A DNA stretch of 64,000 bases from Astragalus membranaceus. Lineage: Eukaryota > Streptophyta > Magnoliopsida > Fabales > Fabaceae. The notes below the pieces were generated by a model. It made no database searches and was not told the origin of the DNA. It saw nothing but the letters and a program-made list of their open reading frames with translations. Positions within the stretch are counted from its first letter, which is position 1. The number at the start of each line of letters is the position of its first letter. Below are positions 54,487-64,000 of the stretch, piece after piece. A program made the position numbers and the translations under genes. The stretch is taken from the NCBI GenBank assembly GCA_039519185.1, contig CM076848.1, positions 28,253,917 to 28,317,916 of the forward strand, in the 5' to 3' direction.

Positions 54487-56586
54487 TGTAACGCCCCTAA
54501 ATAATTGATTAATTATTAGGAATTAAGTGGTACAAAAATAATAGAATAATAATATGCTAGTACACGTGGGCCTATTGTTAGGGTTAGGAGTAGTAAAATG
54601 AGAGGTGTTAAGGAAAGCCCATGATGTTAAGTCAAATTAAGCTAAGAAAAGCCCATAAGACTAAGTGAGATTATAGGAGGGGAAATTAGGTTAGGGTTTG
54701 TTCACTTAGAAGAAAAACAAAAAGGTTTGAGAGAGAGCACTGGAGAAGGGCGCGATGGCCAAGAGGGAAAGAGAGAGAGAGGAACAGCGCAAGAGGAGAG
54801 GAATAGGGCAAGGAACTTCGAATCTTTCAAGGCTAAGGTAAGGGTGGGGTTCTAGCTCTATAATGGGTCCTATGAATGGCTTTATGTAGGAGTTAGGGTT
54901 TGATAAGTTGTCACCATGTATGATCACATATTTATGTTGCCTTGTTGAACAGTTGTTGTGTGATTGGTGTTCTATATTGTTAGCCCTAGAATTATATTTG
55001 TGCTTTGCCATGTTCATAAGGAAAACGATTTGGTATGATTGATGGAGCCCTAGGCGCCCTGCTGCTGAAAATGGCGCCCTAGGCGCCCTGTCCCTGTTTG
55101 TTGCCTGCTGCTGAAAACTGGCGCCCTATGCGCCTTGTGCCTGTCCCTGTATGTGGCTGCTGAAATTGGCGCCCTAGGCGCCCTGTCCCTGTTTGTTGCC
55201 TGCTGCTGAAAACTGGCGCCCTATGCGCCTTGTGCCTGTCCCTATTTGTTGCCTGCTGCTGATGGCGCCCTAGGCGCCCTGTCCATGTTTGTGGCTGCTG
55301 CTGTTTGATTGGAGCCCATAGCGCCCTGTTGCTTGCTGGCGCCCTTAGCACCTGTGGCTGTTGCTGTTTGATTGGCGCCCTTAGCGCCTAGGTTCCCTGT
55401 TGTTTTGTTGGCGCCTTTAGCGCCTAGTGTTGTGGGTGGCAGTTGGCGCCCTTAGTGCCCATTGCTGTGCCGGTTTGTTGCGGCCTTGTTCCTTGCTGCC
55501 GTTTTGTTGGCTGATGAGCGCCTTTGGCGCGTTAGGCCCATAAGTGGCCAACTGTTGATTAAGTGGCTAAGTGTCGAACTGTTGAATTAATAAATTAATA
55601 AATTGCTGATTTGTCGAGTTGTTGAGTTATTAAACTGTTAACTCGTTCGGTGGCTAAATTATTGGCTCAGATGTTGTGTGGTGATGATGTTACACCTAGT
55701 CGGATTGCCTCTATTTATTGGCATGGATATTATGTCGTAGGCCTATGGCCAATGTTGAGATTCAGGTCGTTGTTGTACTGAGATATAATTATTGTTATTG
55801 ACTGTCTGTGCTTTCACCATTGCGTCGCATGCATAGCATTTGCATTATAGGGCAGATGGCCCTGGAGCGAGTCTCCAACAGTCGTTGATGCCTCTATTTA
55901 TTGGCAAATTTTAGTCGTGAAGCCTCTATGTATTGGCTGGATTATGGTACCACATGTATGTGCATAGTTTTGAGTCGCATTCCGCATTCATGTTGCATAT
56001 TCAATTGATTGAGATTATTGACTGATGTGAAGTGATGATATTAACTGCTGTGAAGTGATGATTTTGACTGCTGTGAAGTGATGATTTTGATGTCCTAACC
56101 CGAATATATATTGTTTTTCATATGATTCATTATATAGTTCGATATCTCACCCCTTCTGTTTGAATGTTACCCCGATGTTGGTAACGTGCAGGTAACCACG
56201 ACTGAAAGCTTTTACCTTCATTAGTTCGGGTCGGTGTCGTCGCTCTGATACGTAGCACTCGGGGGGGATGACCGCTTATTTTTCTATTACTTATGTCGCT
56301 TTATTTGTTGGATTTTGAGTTTATTGCTGTTATGAATCTTGCTTAGATGCCACGGTTAATTAAGTTGAACCTTTTGAATTTCCGCTGCGTAGTAAATGAA
56401 ATTTGACTTGTTTTGAAAATTGAAAATGTTGTGTGTCGGTTCATCCAAGTTAGGGTGTTATGTATCCGCTTTTCAGAAATGACCTTATTATGTTTGTTTA
56501 TGGTTTTAAGTCGAAAAATGTAGCATCCGTTTGTTTGTGAAAACTCTGATTTTACTATATTTTACCGGGTAGAAATGGGTGTTACA
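54487..56586. mobile_element. Insert D: 2.1-kb solo LTR, probably Ty3/gypsy
   Basis: Starts TGTAACGCCCC and ends GGGTGTTACA. The perfect TSD ATAGT lies at 54,482-54,486 and 56,587-56,591. There are no coding domains. It interrupts the integrase of element F between FVSFIDDY and MWIHLIHKKSEV. The ends and the internal CACCCCTTCTG / GGTAACGTGCAGGTAACC stretch resemble long chromovirus LTRs, as in insert C; the family call is inference. Confidence 0.85.
55045..55540. repeat. GGCGCC-rich minisatellite in insert D
   Basis: Repeated GGCGCCCTAGGCGCCCTGTC and related GGCGCCCTATGCGCC units spaced by CTGTTTGTTGCCTGCTGCTG. Units are about 55-110 bp and decay to the right into GGCGCCCTTAGCGCC. It is markedly GC-rich in an AT-rich region and full of GGCGCC palindromes. 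Confidence 0.88.
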
Positions 56587-58323
56587 ATAGTCATCTATAA
56601 ATGACACAAAATAGGAGTTACCTCCAATGGATTTGGCTTCAAAGGGTCCACACACATCTGAATGGATGATAGCAAGCTTCTTTGTTGCTCTAGTTGGTAT
56701 TGCAGATTTATATGACTTCCTTGGTTGCTTTCCTTCACAGCATTTTCCACATATCTCCTCTGGCTCTTCAATTTGAGGCAAGCCAACCACCATATTCTTT
56801 TTCTGCAACATCTTCAAGCTATTGAAGTTCAAATGTCCCATCCTTTTATGCCATTTCCACACTACATCATCCACTTGTGCAACTAGACATTTTTGATCAA
56901 TAGAGTTCACACCAACCTTGAAAGTTCTATTGTTTGTCATAGACACTTTCAATACAGCCTTCTCTTTGCTATCAAAAACTTCCATGTAATTTTCCTTCAT
57001 GTTCATTGAATAGCCCTTCTCTAGTAATTGCCCCAAACTAAGCAAATTACTCTTCATTTGTGGAACATAAAGTACATCACTCACTATTACTTTTGTTCCA
57101 TCTTCCCTTCTAATGGCTACCTTTCCAATGCCTTCTGCAATGACACATCTGCCATCACCAAATCTGATCTTTCTTCTCACAGTTTTGTCAATTTCACAAA
57201 ACCATTCTAAGTGACCTGTCATGTGATTAGAGCAGCCCGTATCCAAGTCCCACCATTCTACTCCACCACCTTCAGTAACTATCATCAACATCATCACTTC
57301 TCCATTAATTGTTGCCATTAATGCAACAGCATCTTCATCAGAACGTGCTAATTGTGCCTATTCATTCCTCTTCCTAGGCACTTTAGGATTCACACATTCA
57401 TCTGCAAAATGGCCCCATTTTTGACAGTTATAGCATTGAATGTGTTCCCTGGATTTCTTCTTTCCCTTGCCATCACTCTCACCTCCTTTCTTCTGAGATT
57501 CTTGCTTAGGATTTCCACCCTCATTCTTGTTATTCTTCCACTTTCCTTTACCTTTCTTCTTCCAAGATTCATTACCACCACTTCCTTTCTTCTGGGATTG
57601 TGTAAACAATGCCTTCTCAGTTTCTTTCTCATCTTTCTTGACACTATCTCTGTTCTTCAACTTCAATTCATGAGCTTCTAAAGAACCTATTAATTGTTCC
57701 AATTTCAGCGTATCTAGGTCCTTCGATTGTTCAATTGCAGCAACGATATTGTCAAATTTGGGTGTTAAACCCATGATAACCTTTTCGACCTTCATTGAAT
57801 CAGTGATTTCTTCACCACAACTCTTCACCTGGTTGGTCAATACAGTTAGCCTATTCACGAATTGCGCTACTGTTTCATTTGGTTCCATTTGCAATTGACC
57901 TAATTGACGCCTTAAAGCCATCAATTTCACCTTCTTGGTTTGGTTATCGCCGGCGTAAGTGGTTGCAAGAACATCCCAAGCTTCTTTGGCCGTCTCATAT
58001 TCAATTATCTTTTCCAAGACATTCGAATCTACACATTGATGGAGGAAGTATATCGCCTTATCGTCTTTCTTCAATTGTTCACGGTGAGTTGCCCTCGCCG
58101 TCTCCGTTGGTGCTGCACCAAGCGGTGTCACTCAGTGAATGACATCAAGAACACCCTGATACCTAAAGACAACCTTCATTTGCGTCGTCCATCGTTCATA
58201 AATGTTGGCGTCGAAGATTGGAAGTTTCGCATGCATCTGATCACTGGTTTTTGAAGCTTCCGCCATGTTGCCGTCGCGTTCTCTGTCGTGCGTGACCATG
58301 GATCGTCTTGCTCTGGATGCCAA
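56506..58323 (-). pseudogene. Element F gag, protease and integrase N-terminus
   Basis: Read from the ATG at 58,323: gag (FDANIYERWTTQMKVVFRYQ), an in-frame TGA at 58,134-58,132, gag continuing with LLE-type helices (KEAWDVLATTYAGDNQTKK), and zinc knuckle CYNCQKWGHFADEC near 57,430. An in-frame TAG lies at 57,360-57,358. Protease (LDTGCSNHMTG), GAG-pre-integrase (WHKRMGHLNFNSL) and the integrase start (IHSDVCGPF) follow, cut by insert D at 56,591. Both stops are simple substitutions in an otherwise continuous frame. Confidence 0.88.
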
Positions 58324-58325
58324 TT

Positions 58326-58644
58326 TGTTGGATTATCACACTGAATATACACAAAGAGAAAGAGTGGTCGAAGAAAAGAGGGGCTGTCAAAAAGGGAGGA
58401 GAGGAGGTCGAAAGATTGTAAAACTGTTTTGAGAGAGTGAATGCAAGAATAGGGAACAACTTTCACATTCAATTAGTAGTTGACTTATTACAATGTGTAT
58501 TTATAACACTTAGGCAAAGCTAAACTGAGAATTTACCATCGCCTAATTCCAGTTAAATGGATTTTAACCAATCACTAAAACTAATATACAAAGTTCTCTT
58601 AATTCCTAATAAGTCCTACACAAGTTTGTAATTACACTACGGTA
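58326..58644 (-). repeat. 5' LTR of element F
   Basis: 319 bp. In element orientation the PBS and the gag ATG follow at once. Confidence 0.9.
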
Positions 58645-59186
58645 AGAATCACATTCCACTTCATGCCAATTATAAAAGCCACACCATGCATTTGACGTAG
58701 CCATTTAAGGTTGCCTAAACAAGCACAGCTTCCCACTATACTAACAAGCGTGAACTCGTTTAAAATAAAACCGTCACCGCTGTTTTGCATTACTCGAAAC
58801 AGGTTAGCCGCTTCTTCGTGGAACCCGTAACGTGTGAAACCGGATATCAGCGAGTTATAACCAACGAGGTTTCGTTGAGGCATTTTATCGAACAGTTTAT
58901 AAGCCTTATTGAAAAGGCCGATTTTTGAGTAAAACGAGAGCAGCGTGTTCCACGAACGAGTGGTTTTGTTGGGAAGATCATCAAAGGCTTTGTGGGTACT
59001 TTCTACGTAGCCGCATTTGGAATACGCATCGATTAGTCCGTTGGCGAGGAAAGGGTCGAAAAAAAGCGCGCTTTTGATAAGGTGACAGTGCACCGCTTTG
59101 CCAAGCTTCAAGTTTTTCGCAGTTACACACTAGGAAATCAGAGACGAGTATTTCTCTATCGAGGAACTGATATCGTTGGGAAGCAT

Positions 59187-59316
59187 GGTCGTGTTGCATT
59201 CTCTGAGTCCAATCGTTAATCAACAGGGACAAAGTGGGTACGAGGAATGAGGATTCTTTAGTGAGACCCAGTTACTCCAATCCTTGAAATTAAGAATCTT
59301 TTTGGAAGGTAATGGA
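59187..59316. promoter_or_regulatory. Bidirectional intergenic region of the PPR pair (unit 2)
   Basis: 130 bp between the start codon of the broken PPR-E copy and that of the intact SLO2-like gene. It is highly similar to 42,135-42,257, with a 7-bp insertion (GAGGAAT type) near 59,243. Confidence 0.5.
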
Positions 59317-61434
59317 ATGGGCAAACATGGGTTGGTTCAAAAAGTGGTGGGTGACTTGTCTTTCCTCGACTCGTCACCTTTTGCGAAGCTATTGGACTTT
59401 TGTGTTCGGTCAAAGTCTGTTTTTGACACGCGTCGTGTTCATGCTCGAATTATTAAGACACAATTTTCCTCTGAAATCTTCATTCAGAATAGGCTCGTTG
59501 ATGTTTACGGGAAATGTGGTTCTTTAGAGGATTCACGCAAAGTGTTTGATCATATGCAGCAGAGGAACATTTTCAGTTGGAACGCGGTTCTAAGTGCTCT
59601 GACAAAGCGCGATGAACTTGATGAGGCTTTAAACATCTTTAAGTGGATGCCGGAGCGTGATCAGTGTTCATGGAATGCTATGGTGTCTGGTTTTGCACAA
59701 CACGGTCGTTTTGAGGAAGCATTGAGTTTCTTTGTTGATATGCATAGTGATGATTTTGTTCTTAATGAGTTTTCATTTGGAAGTGCTCTTAGTGCTTGTG
59801 CAGGGTTGGTAGATTTGAATATTGGAGTTCAAATTCATGCTTTGATTGCAAAGTCTCGTTACTCATCAGATGTTTACATGGGTTCTGCTCTTACTGATAT
59901 GTATTCCAAGTGTGGGGTGGTGGCTAGTTCTCAAAGAGCTTTTGATGACATGAGTGTGAGGAATATAGTTTCTTGGAACAGTTTGATCACATGCTATGAG
60001 CAAAATGGTCCTGGAGGGAAAGCTCTAGAGGTTTTTGTAAGGATGATGAATAGTGGGATTGAACCTGATGAGATTACTTTAGCAAGTGTGGTTAGTGCTT
60101 GTGCTAGCTTATCAGCAATTAGGGAAGGTTTGCAAATTCATGCTCGTGTTATGAAATGGGATAAATTCAGAAATGACCTGGTGTTAGGCAATGCTTTGGT
60201 TGATATGTATGCCAAATGCAGGAGAGTTGACGAAGCGCGGTTCGTTTTTGATAGGATGCCACTTAGGGATGTGGTGTCTGAAACCTCTATGGTTAGTGGA
60301 TATGTAAAGGTGGCGAGTGTGAAAGCCGCGAGATTGATGTTTTCAAACATGATGGAGAGGAATGTGGTTTCCTGGAATGCACTTATTGGTGGTTATACAC
60401 AAAATGGAGAGAATGAAGAAGCTGTCAGACTTTTCCTCCTCCTTAAAAGGGAATCTATTTGGCCAACCCATTACACCTTTGGGAACCTACTTAATGCATG
60501 TGCAAATCTTGCTGATCTGAAGCTTGGAAGACAGGCTCATACGCACATTTTGAAGCATGGTTTTTGGTTTCAGTCTGGGGAAGAATCTGATATTTTTGTG
60601 GGGAATTCTCTTATTGACATGTACATGAAGTGTGGATTAGTCGAAGATGGACGCGTGGTTTTTGAGCATATGGTAGAAAGGGATAATGTGTCATGGAATG
60701 CCATGATAGTTGGATATGCACAAAATGGTTATGGTACAGAGGCCCTTGAAATTTTTAGGAAAATGCTGGTATCTGGTGAAAAACCAGATCATGTTACTAT
60801 GATAGGAGTTCTATCTGCATGTAGCCATGCAGGACTTGTTGAAGAAGGACGCCGTCACTTCGAGTCAATGAGGACCGAGCATGGTTTGGCGCCGATAAAA
60901 GACCATTATACTTGCATGGTTGATTTACTTGGTCGAGCGGGTTGCCTTGATGAAGCAAACAGTTTGATACAGACAATGCCAATGGAACCTGATGCTGTTG
61001 TATGGGGATCTTTACTCGGTGCTTGTAAGGTTCATGGAAACATTACATTAGGGAAGTATGTGGCGGAAAAGCTCATAGAGATTGATCCCTTGAACTCTGG
61101 ACCTCATGTTCTTCTTTCAAATATGTATGCTGAGCTTGGTAGATGGAAAGATGTGGTTAGAGTCCGGAAACAGATGAGGCAACTAGGAGTAGTTAAGCAA
61201 CCTGGCTGTAGTTGGATTGAAATTCAGAGTCGTGTACATGTTTTCATGGTAAAAGATAAAAGGCACCCTCATAAGAAGGATATCTATTTAATATTGAAAA
61301 TTCTCACAGAACAGATGAAGCGAGCTGGTTATGTGCCAGAAGTCGATGATAATGAGATTTATGAGGAGGAAAGTGACTCTGAACTTATCTTGCATAGTGA
61401 AATGGAATTGGCAGTAGATGCTGCAGTTGGATGA
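59317..61434 (+). CDS. SLO2: SLO2-like PPR protein, PLS class, E+ type (intact copy)
   Basis: An intron-less frame of 705 residues from the ATG at 59,317; eleven upstream in-frame codons lack an ATG. It looks orthologous to Arabidopsis At2g13600 (SLOW GROWTH 2), a mitochondrial editing factor of about the same length. Shared landmarks are DSSPFAKLLD near the N-terminus, PERDQCSWNAMVSGFAQH, NVVSWNSLIT-type motifs, and ITLGKYVAEKL. PPR P/L/S motifs span about residues 40-560. E and E+ motifs follow (WGSLLGACKVHGN near 563, GCSWIEIQSRVHVFMV near 625), ending in an acidic tail (EIYEEESDSE). There is no DYW domain, so a separate deaminase is expected. The unit-1 copy is broken, so this is the only functional copy here. 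Orthology is by recalled similarity. Confidence 0.93.
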   Translation: MGKHGLVQKVVGDLSFLDSSPFAKLLDFCVRSKSVFDTRRVHARIIKTQFSSEIFIQNRLVDVYGKCGSLEDSRKVFDHMQQRNIFSWNAVLSALTKRDELDEALNIFKWMPERDQCSWNAMVSGFAQHGRFEEALSFFVDMHSDDFVLNEFSFGSALSACAGLVDLNIGVQIHALIAKSRYSSDVYMGSALTDMYSKCGVVASSQRAFDDMSVRNIVSWNSLITCYEQNGPGGKALEVFVRMMNSGIEPDEITLASVVSACASLSAIREGLQIHARVMKWDKFRNDLVLGNALVDMYAKCRRVDEARFVFDRMPLRDVVSETSMVSGYVKVASVKAARLMFSNMMERNVVSWNALIGGYTQNGENEEAVRLFLLLKRESIWPTHYTFGNLLNACANLADLKLGRQAHTHILKHGFWFQSGEESDIFVGNSLIDMYMKCGLVEDGRVVFEHMVERDNVSWNAMIVGYAQNGYGTEALEIFRKMLVSGEKPDHVTMIGVLSACSHAGLVEEGRRHFESMRTEHGLAPIKDHYTCMVDLLGRAGCLDEANSLIQTMPMEPDAVVWGSLLGACKVHGNITLGKYVAEKLIEIDPLNSGPHVLLSNMYAELGRWKDVVRVRKQMRQLGVVKQPGCSWIEIQSRVHVFMVKDKRHPHKKDIYLILKILTEQMKRAGYVPEVDDNEIYEEESDSELILHSEMELAVDAAVG

Positions 61435-62144
61435 AATAATTTTTTTTGGCTTATAGCTTTTGTTAACTGCCACTTGAATAGCTTTAGCTGGGGTATGAGC
61501 AGAGAGTATTCTTGGAATGATTCTTAATTGCTCCATTGTGTTGTTAATCTTTAGTTTGTTTTATTCTACAATGTTTATTTCATAGTCGGGAGTAAGATTG
61601 TAATAGGAAATAGGCTTCCCATGTTTGCCAAAATAGTGTTTTTTAGTAACACACTATATCCTACATTGCAATGCCCCTGCCACGTGGCAGCCATCTACTG
61701 GTTGTTGACATGGCACGTGTCAATGCCACGTGGTAGTAGTGACATGGGGTGTTGACGTGGTGTGTCTGTGCCCCGTGGACAAAGATACAATAATATGGTG
61801 ACACATGGCAGTGACGTCGTTGCTGACGTCATCTCCGTTTGCCACATCACATTTTTTTTTAACAGAAACTTAACAGAGGGACCAAACTAGAAATGTTTTG
61901 TTTTTGCACGGGTCTTTTTAAAAGTTTTTTTAAATGGGCCTAACTGGATTATGGTTATATTTGCAGTGGCCAAACATATATTTAAGCCTAATATATATAT
62001 TTAAGCCAAACATATACCGTAACTGTTGATCTGAAGAAAAAAAACGACATCATAAGTAATCACATAAAACACAAACATAATATTAGTACAATTTGTTAGC
62101 ACTGACAAGACCGTAGTTTATGTATATTTTTTTTGTCACTATTA
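61435..62144. other. 3' flank of the SLO2-like gene with ACGT-motif cluster
   Basis: Matches 44,971-45,640. 61,678-61,835 contains CCACGTGG twice, GGCACGTGTC, TTGACGTGG, TGACGTCG and TGACGTCA. The stretch lies between two convergent 3' ends, so its role as an enhancer is unproven. No gene is seen. Confidence 0.6.
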
Positions 62145-63949
62145 TTACAAGACATGTGAATCCTCTCGAAAGAGAGTCACCATAGTTTTCCGAGGATAAA
62201 ACTCTGGGGGCATCTGTATCTGAGGTACATAAGAAATAAATCTGTAAACAAAGATGAAACACACCATCACCCCAACATTCTTCCATCTCTTACTCTCTCT
62301 TCCATACCTTTCTTTAAGTACATCCTCTCCCCTCATCACACATGCCCCCAACATGTACTGCAAGCACTTCTTTGAATTGGAGAACTCATTAATTAGAAAG
62401 CCTTCGAAGGGATACTTAAATAGAGACTAATAATGCATGAAAATCCAGTAATTTGGAATTTCATCATTTGATATAAAGTAGCCAGAAAACAAGAATGATG
62501 ACCCGATGACCCCATCGATTACTGAATTTCCAACAATGAAATTAGGCACCAGAGAACTGAAACACGCCCCAACCAAATTTGTGGTATAAAGAATAATCAG
62601 CCATACTAGCAGTAAAAAGTATAAAAATGCCCCGTAGTTATTGTTGAGACCTATAAGCCAGTATAGTGGCACTGTGAATAAAATGACTAGTATGAGTAGA
62701 AATGGCAAGCAAACTAGGCCATTGGCAATCGCATAGGATGAAACTCTGGAGCTTCTGCTAGAAGTCTCCTTCATTAGAATCTCCCTTTCTTGCAGAAAAA
62801 TTGGTAGCGCTTCGATGGTACTTGACAGCAAAAACGTTATTATGAAAGCAAATAGACCCTCCTTTTCTTCTGCTCCCACTAGATCATCCTTGAGATTAAA
62901 AAAGATGGAGCCCAAAACTAGCCCAGAAATCAGCATCTGAATTATCCTACATGCAAAGAGCTCCTTTGTACGAAGAATGTTTTTGGAGAACTTATGTGCT
63001 AGAACTAGAATCATAGTTTCTCTCAATCTAGAGTTAGCAAAATCACAAGTGAAATCCATTCCTGCATTGTTGATTTCTATGTCAATTAGCTTGGATTGTT
63101 GAAAGAGTTGTTGTTGAGTAAACTTACCACCTTTCTTTTGTGGTACTGTCCCTGGTAATTGTTTAGGTGCTTCTAGCTGAGCTTGCTGACTTTTTTGTTG
63201 TTGCTGAATGGTCTCAAGGGATTCAATGGCAAACTCAACTACATTAACATGAAATGGAAGCTCTAAACCCATCAACATCAGATTCACACCAAGCAAATCG
63301 ACAGTCCCATGATGTCACACACAACCATTGGCTAACAACAGTATTGAATTGAACAAGTTCACTAGCCTGAAATCTGGTAAATGGATACTTAGTATTATAG
63401 TTCGTCCCTTAGAGTCAGTCATGACTTTAAGCATATTAATTATTTGCAAAGCAGAGGTACTGTCAAGACCTGAAGTTGCTTCATCCAGAAATCTTAGCGT
63501 AAATAAGGGAAACATCATGGTTTCTTCAACTGTAAATAAGGGAAACATGGTATCCTTTTGTGTAACATACCCTGAAATCTTCCTGAACTGAGCTTTATCT
63601 ACAGGCTCCTGGTTCACCAAGAGAGAACCACTTTGTGGATTAACTTTACCAGCAATAACCTCAAGCAGGGATGATTTCCTGCACCACTTGGCCCAACAAT
63701 TGCAAGAATTTCCCATGGCTTGGCTATGCAATTCAAATCCTTGAGAATATGCCTAACTCCACTGCATGGCCTTTGTTCAGCTTTTGCTTCATCTTTTGGT
63801 TCCTGACCATCATCTTCACCATTTAGTTTTGGAGGTTTACTGAAGATTTTAAAAGGTCTTTCTTTCGTTTGTGTGCTGATCTTGTAGTTGATGCATATTG
63901 CCTCAATCTGACATCCTTGTTTCTTCATGGAATTGGTTCTTTGACTCAT
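62145..63949 (-). pseudogene. ABCG half-transporter (ABCG10-like) pseudogene
   Basis: Single-exon plant ABCG half-transporters export small metabolites at the plasma membrane. Reading from the ATG at 63,949: a basic N-terminus, then HILKDLNCIAKPWEILAIVG and Walker A GPSGAG, where one base is missing (about 63,675) and the frame shifts. SSLLEVIAGKVNPQSGSLLV and ISGYVTQKDTMFPLFTVEET follow. An internal deletion with a small duplication near 63,490-63,540 then removes the ABC signature and most of Walker B, leaving LDEATSGLDSTSALQIINML. An in-frame TGA lies at 63,317-63,315. The transmembrane half is open (LVLAHKFSKNILRTKELFAC, several hydrophobic helices) until an in-frame TAG at 62,429-62,427. 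The C-terminal tail is still readable to 62,145. With four lesions, function is excluded. The ABCG10 assignment is by recall. Confidence 0.9.
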
Positions 63950-64000
63950 GTTTTGTCTCTATATGTTTCTTTTCAATCTCTCTATCTAGGTGTTTCTTGT
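63950..64000. other. 5' flank of the ABCG pseudogene
   Basis: Short CT-rich leader-like stretch to the window edge. Nothing else is recognisable. Confidence 0.4.

Larger units (their letters stand above)
51690..58644 (-). mobile_element. Element F: older Ty1/copia retrotransposon
   Basis: LTRs of 319 bp at 51,690-52,008 and 58,326-58,644, with TSD AGAAT at 51,685-51,689 and 58,645-58,649. On the minus strand the LTR begins TATTGTGG or TACCGTAG and ends CCAACA, so TA..CA termini. The PBS-like TTGGCATCCAGAGC follows the 5' LTR, and a purine tract AAGGAAGAG precedes the 3' LTR. By eye about a dozen mismatches separate the LTRs, so F is older than E. It contains solo LTR D. Confidence 0.92.
45703..59186 (-). 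pseudogene. PPR-E gene, broken unit-2 copy in three pieces
   Basis: Read on the minus strand: 59,186-58,650 (N-terminus to IIGMKWNVIL), 51,689-51,324 (NNALINAYGKCG to GKQIHGK) and 45,898-45,703 (IIRGSNSGKLFNV to NGHGHDAL). The pieces are separated by element F (TSD AGAAT) and element E (TSD TTTAC). The C-terminal E region is deleted. In addition, codon 20 is TAG at 59,132-59,130, where the intact copy has AAG (Lys). Confidence 0.93.
45649..62050. repeat. Tandem duplication, unit 2 (inflated by copia insertions)
   Basis: Starts GGTGTGTTTGTAAACCCATA like unit 1. At about 45,703 it jumps to sequence equivalent to 41,040, so about 1.75 kb of unit 1 (the SINE, the NYN scrap and the PPR-E C-terminus) is missing. 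With elements E and F removed, the unit is collinear with unit 1 to CGACATCATA. Confidence 0.85.

Overview
This is plant nuclear DNA from a eudicot. A papilionoid legume is plausible, but I infer that only from the gene set (an ABCG10-like transporter remnant and two intron-less PPR genes) and the TE families; the sequence does not prove it. The DNA is AT-rich, with few and widely spaced genes. Most of the window is transposable elements inserted into one another, with TG..CA or TA..TA termini, target-site duplications (TSDs), primer-binding sites and polypurine tracts that can be read directly. No rRNA gene, functional tRNA gene or CRISPR array is visible.

Layout. 0.9-3.3 kb: 3' exons of a TBL14-like wall-polysaccharide O-acetyltransferase gene with an apparent frameshift. 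4.1-5.0 kb: a two-exon plant gene of unknown function on the minus strand. 6.0-8.3 kb: a dispersed repeat, a hAT-like terminus and AT-rich filler. 8,376-26,978: an old Ty1/copia element (O) holding a young, coding-intact copia element A (8,986-19,148). A in turn holds a gag-only TR-GAG-type element B (16,187-19,138) inside its 3' LTR. O also holds a 3.1-kb solo-LTR-like insert C (21,138-24,283) and a foldback with a tRNA-like core. 27.6-39.2 kb: decayed repeats, including a MITE, an LTR remnant, a degenerate copia, a truncated NYN-domain gene, CACTA ends, a LINE remnant and a Stowaway MITE.

39.2-62.05 kb: a tandem duplication of a divergent PPR gene pair. In unit 1 (39,212-45,648) the minus-strand PPR-E gene is intact and the SLO2-like partner is broken. 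In unit 2 (45,649-62,050) the SLO2-like gene is intact and the PPR-E partner is broken. The unit-2 PPR-E copy is split into three pieces by copia elements E (45,899-51,323) and F (51,690-58,644), and F carries solo LTR D (54,487-56,586). The two units together therefore keep one working copy of each gene. 62.1-63.95 kb: an ABCG10-like half-transporter pseudogene on the minus strand.

The working host genes appear to be the unknown two-exon gene, the two PPR RNA-binding factors (probable organelle RNA processing or editing) and possibly the TBL gene. Elements A and E look recent: their LTRs are nearly identical by eye and their polyproteins are intact or carry one frameshift.
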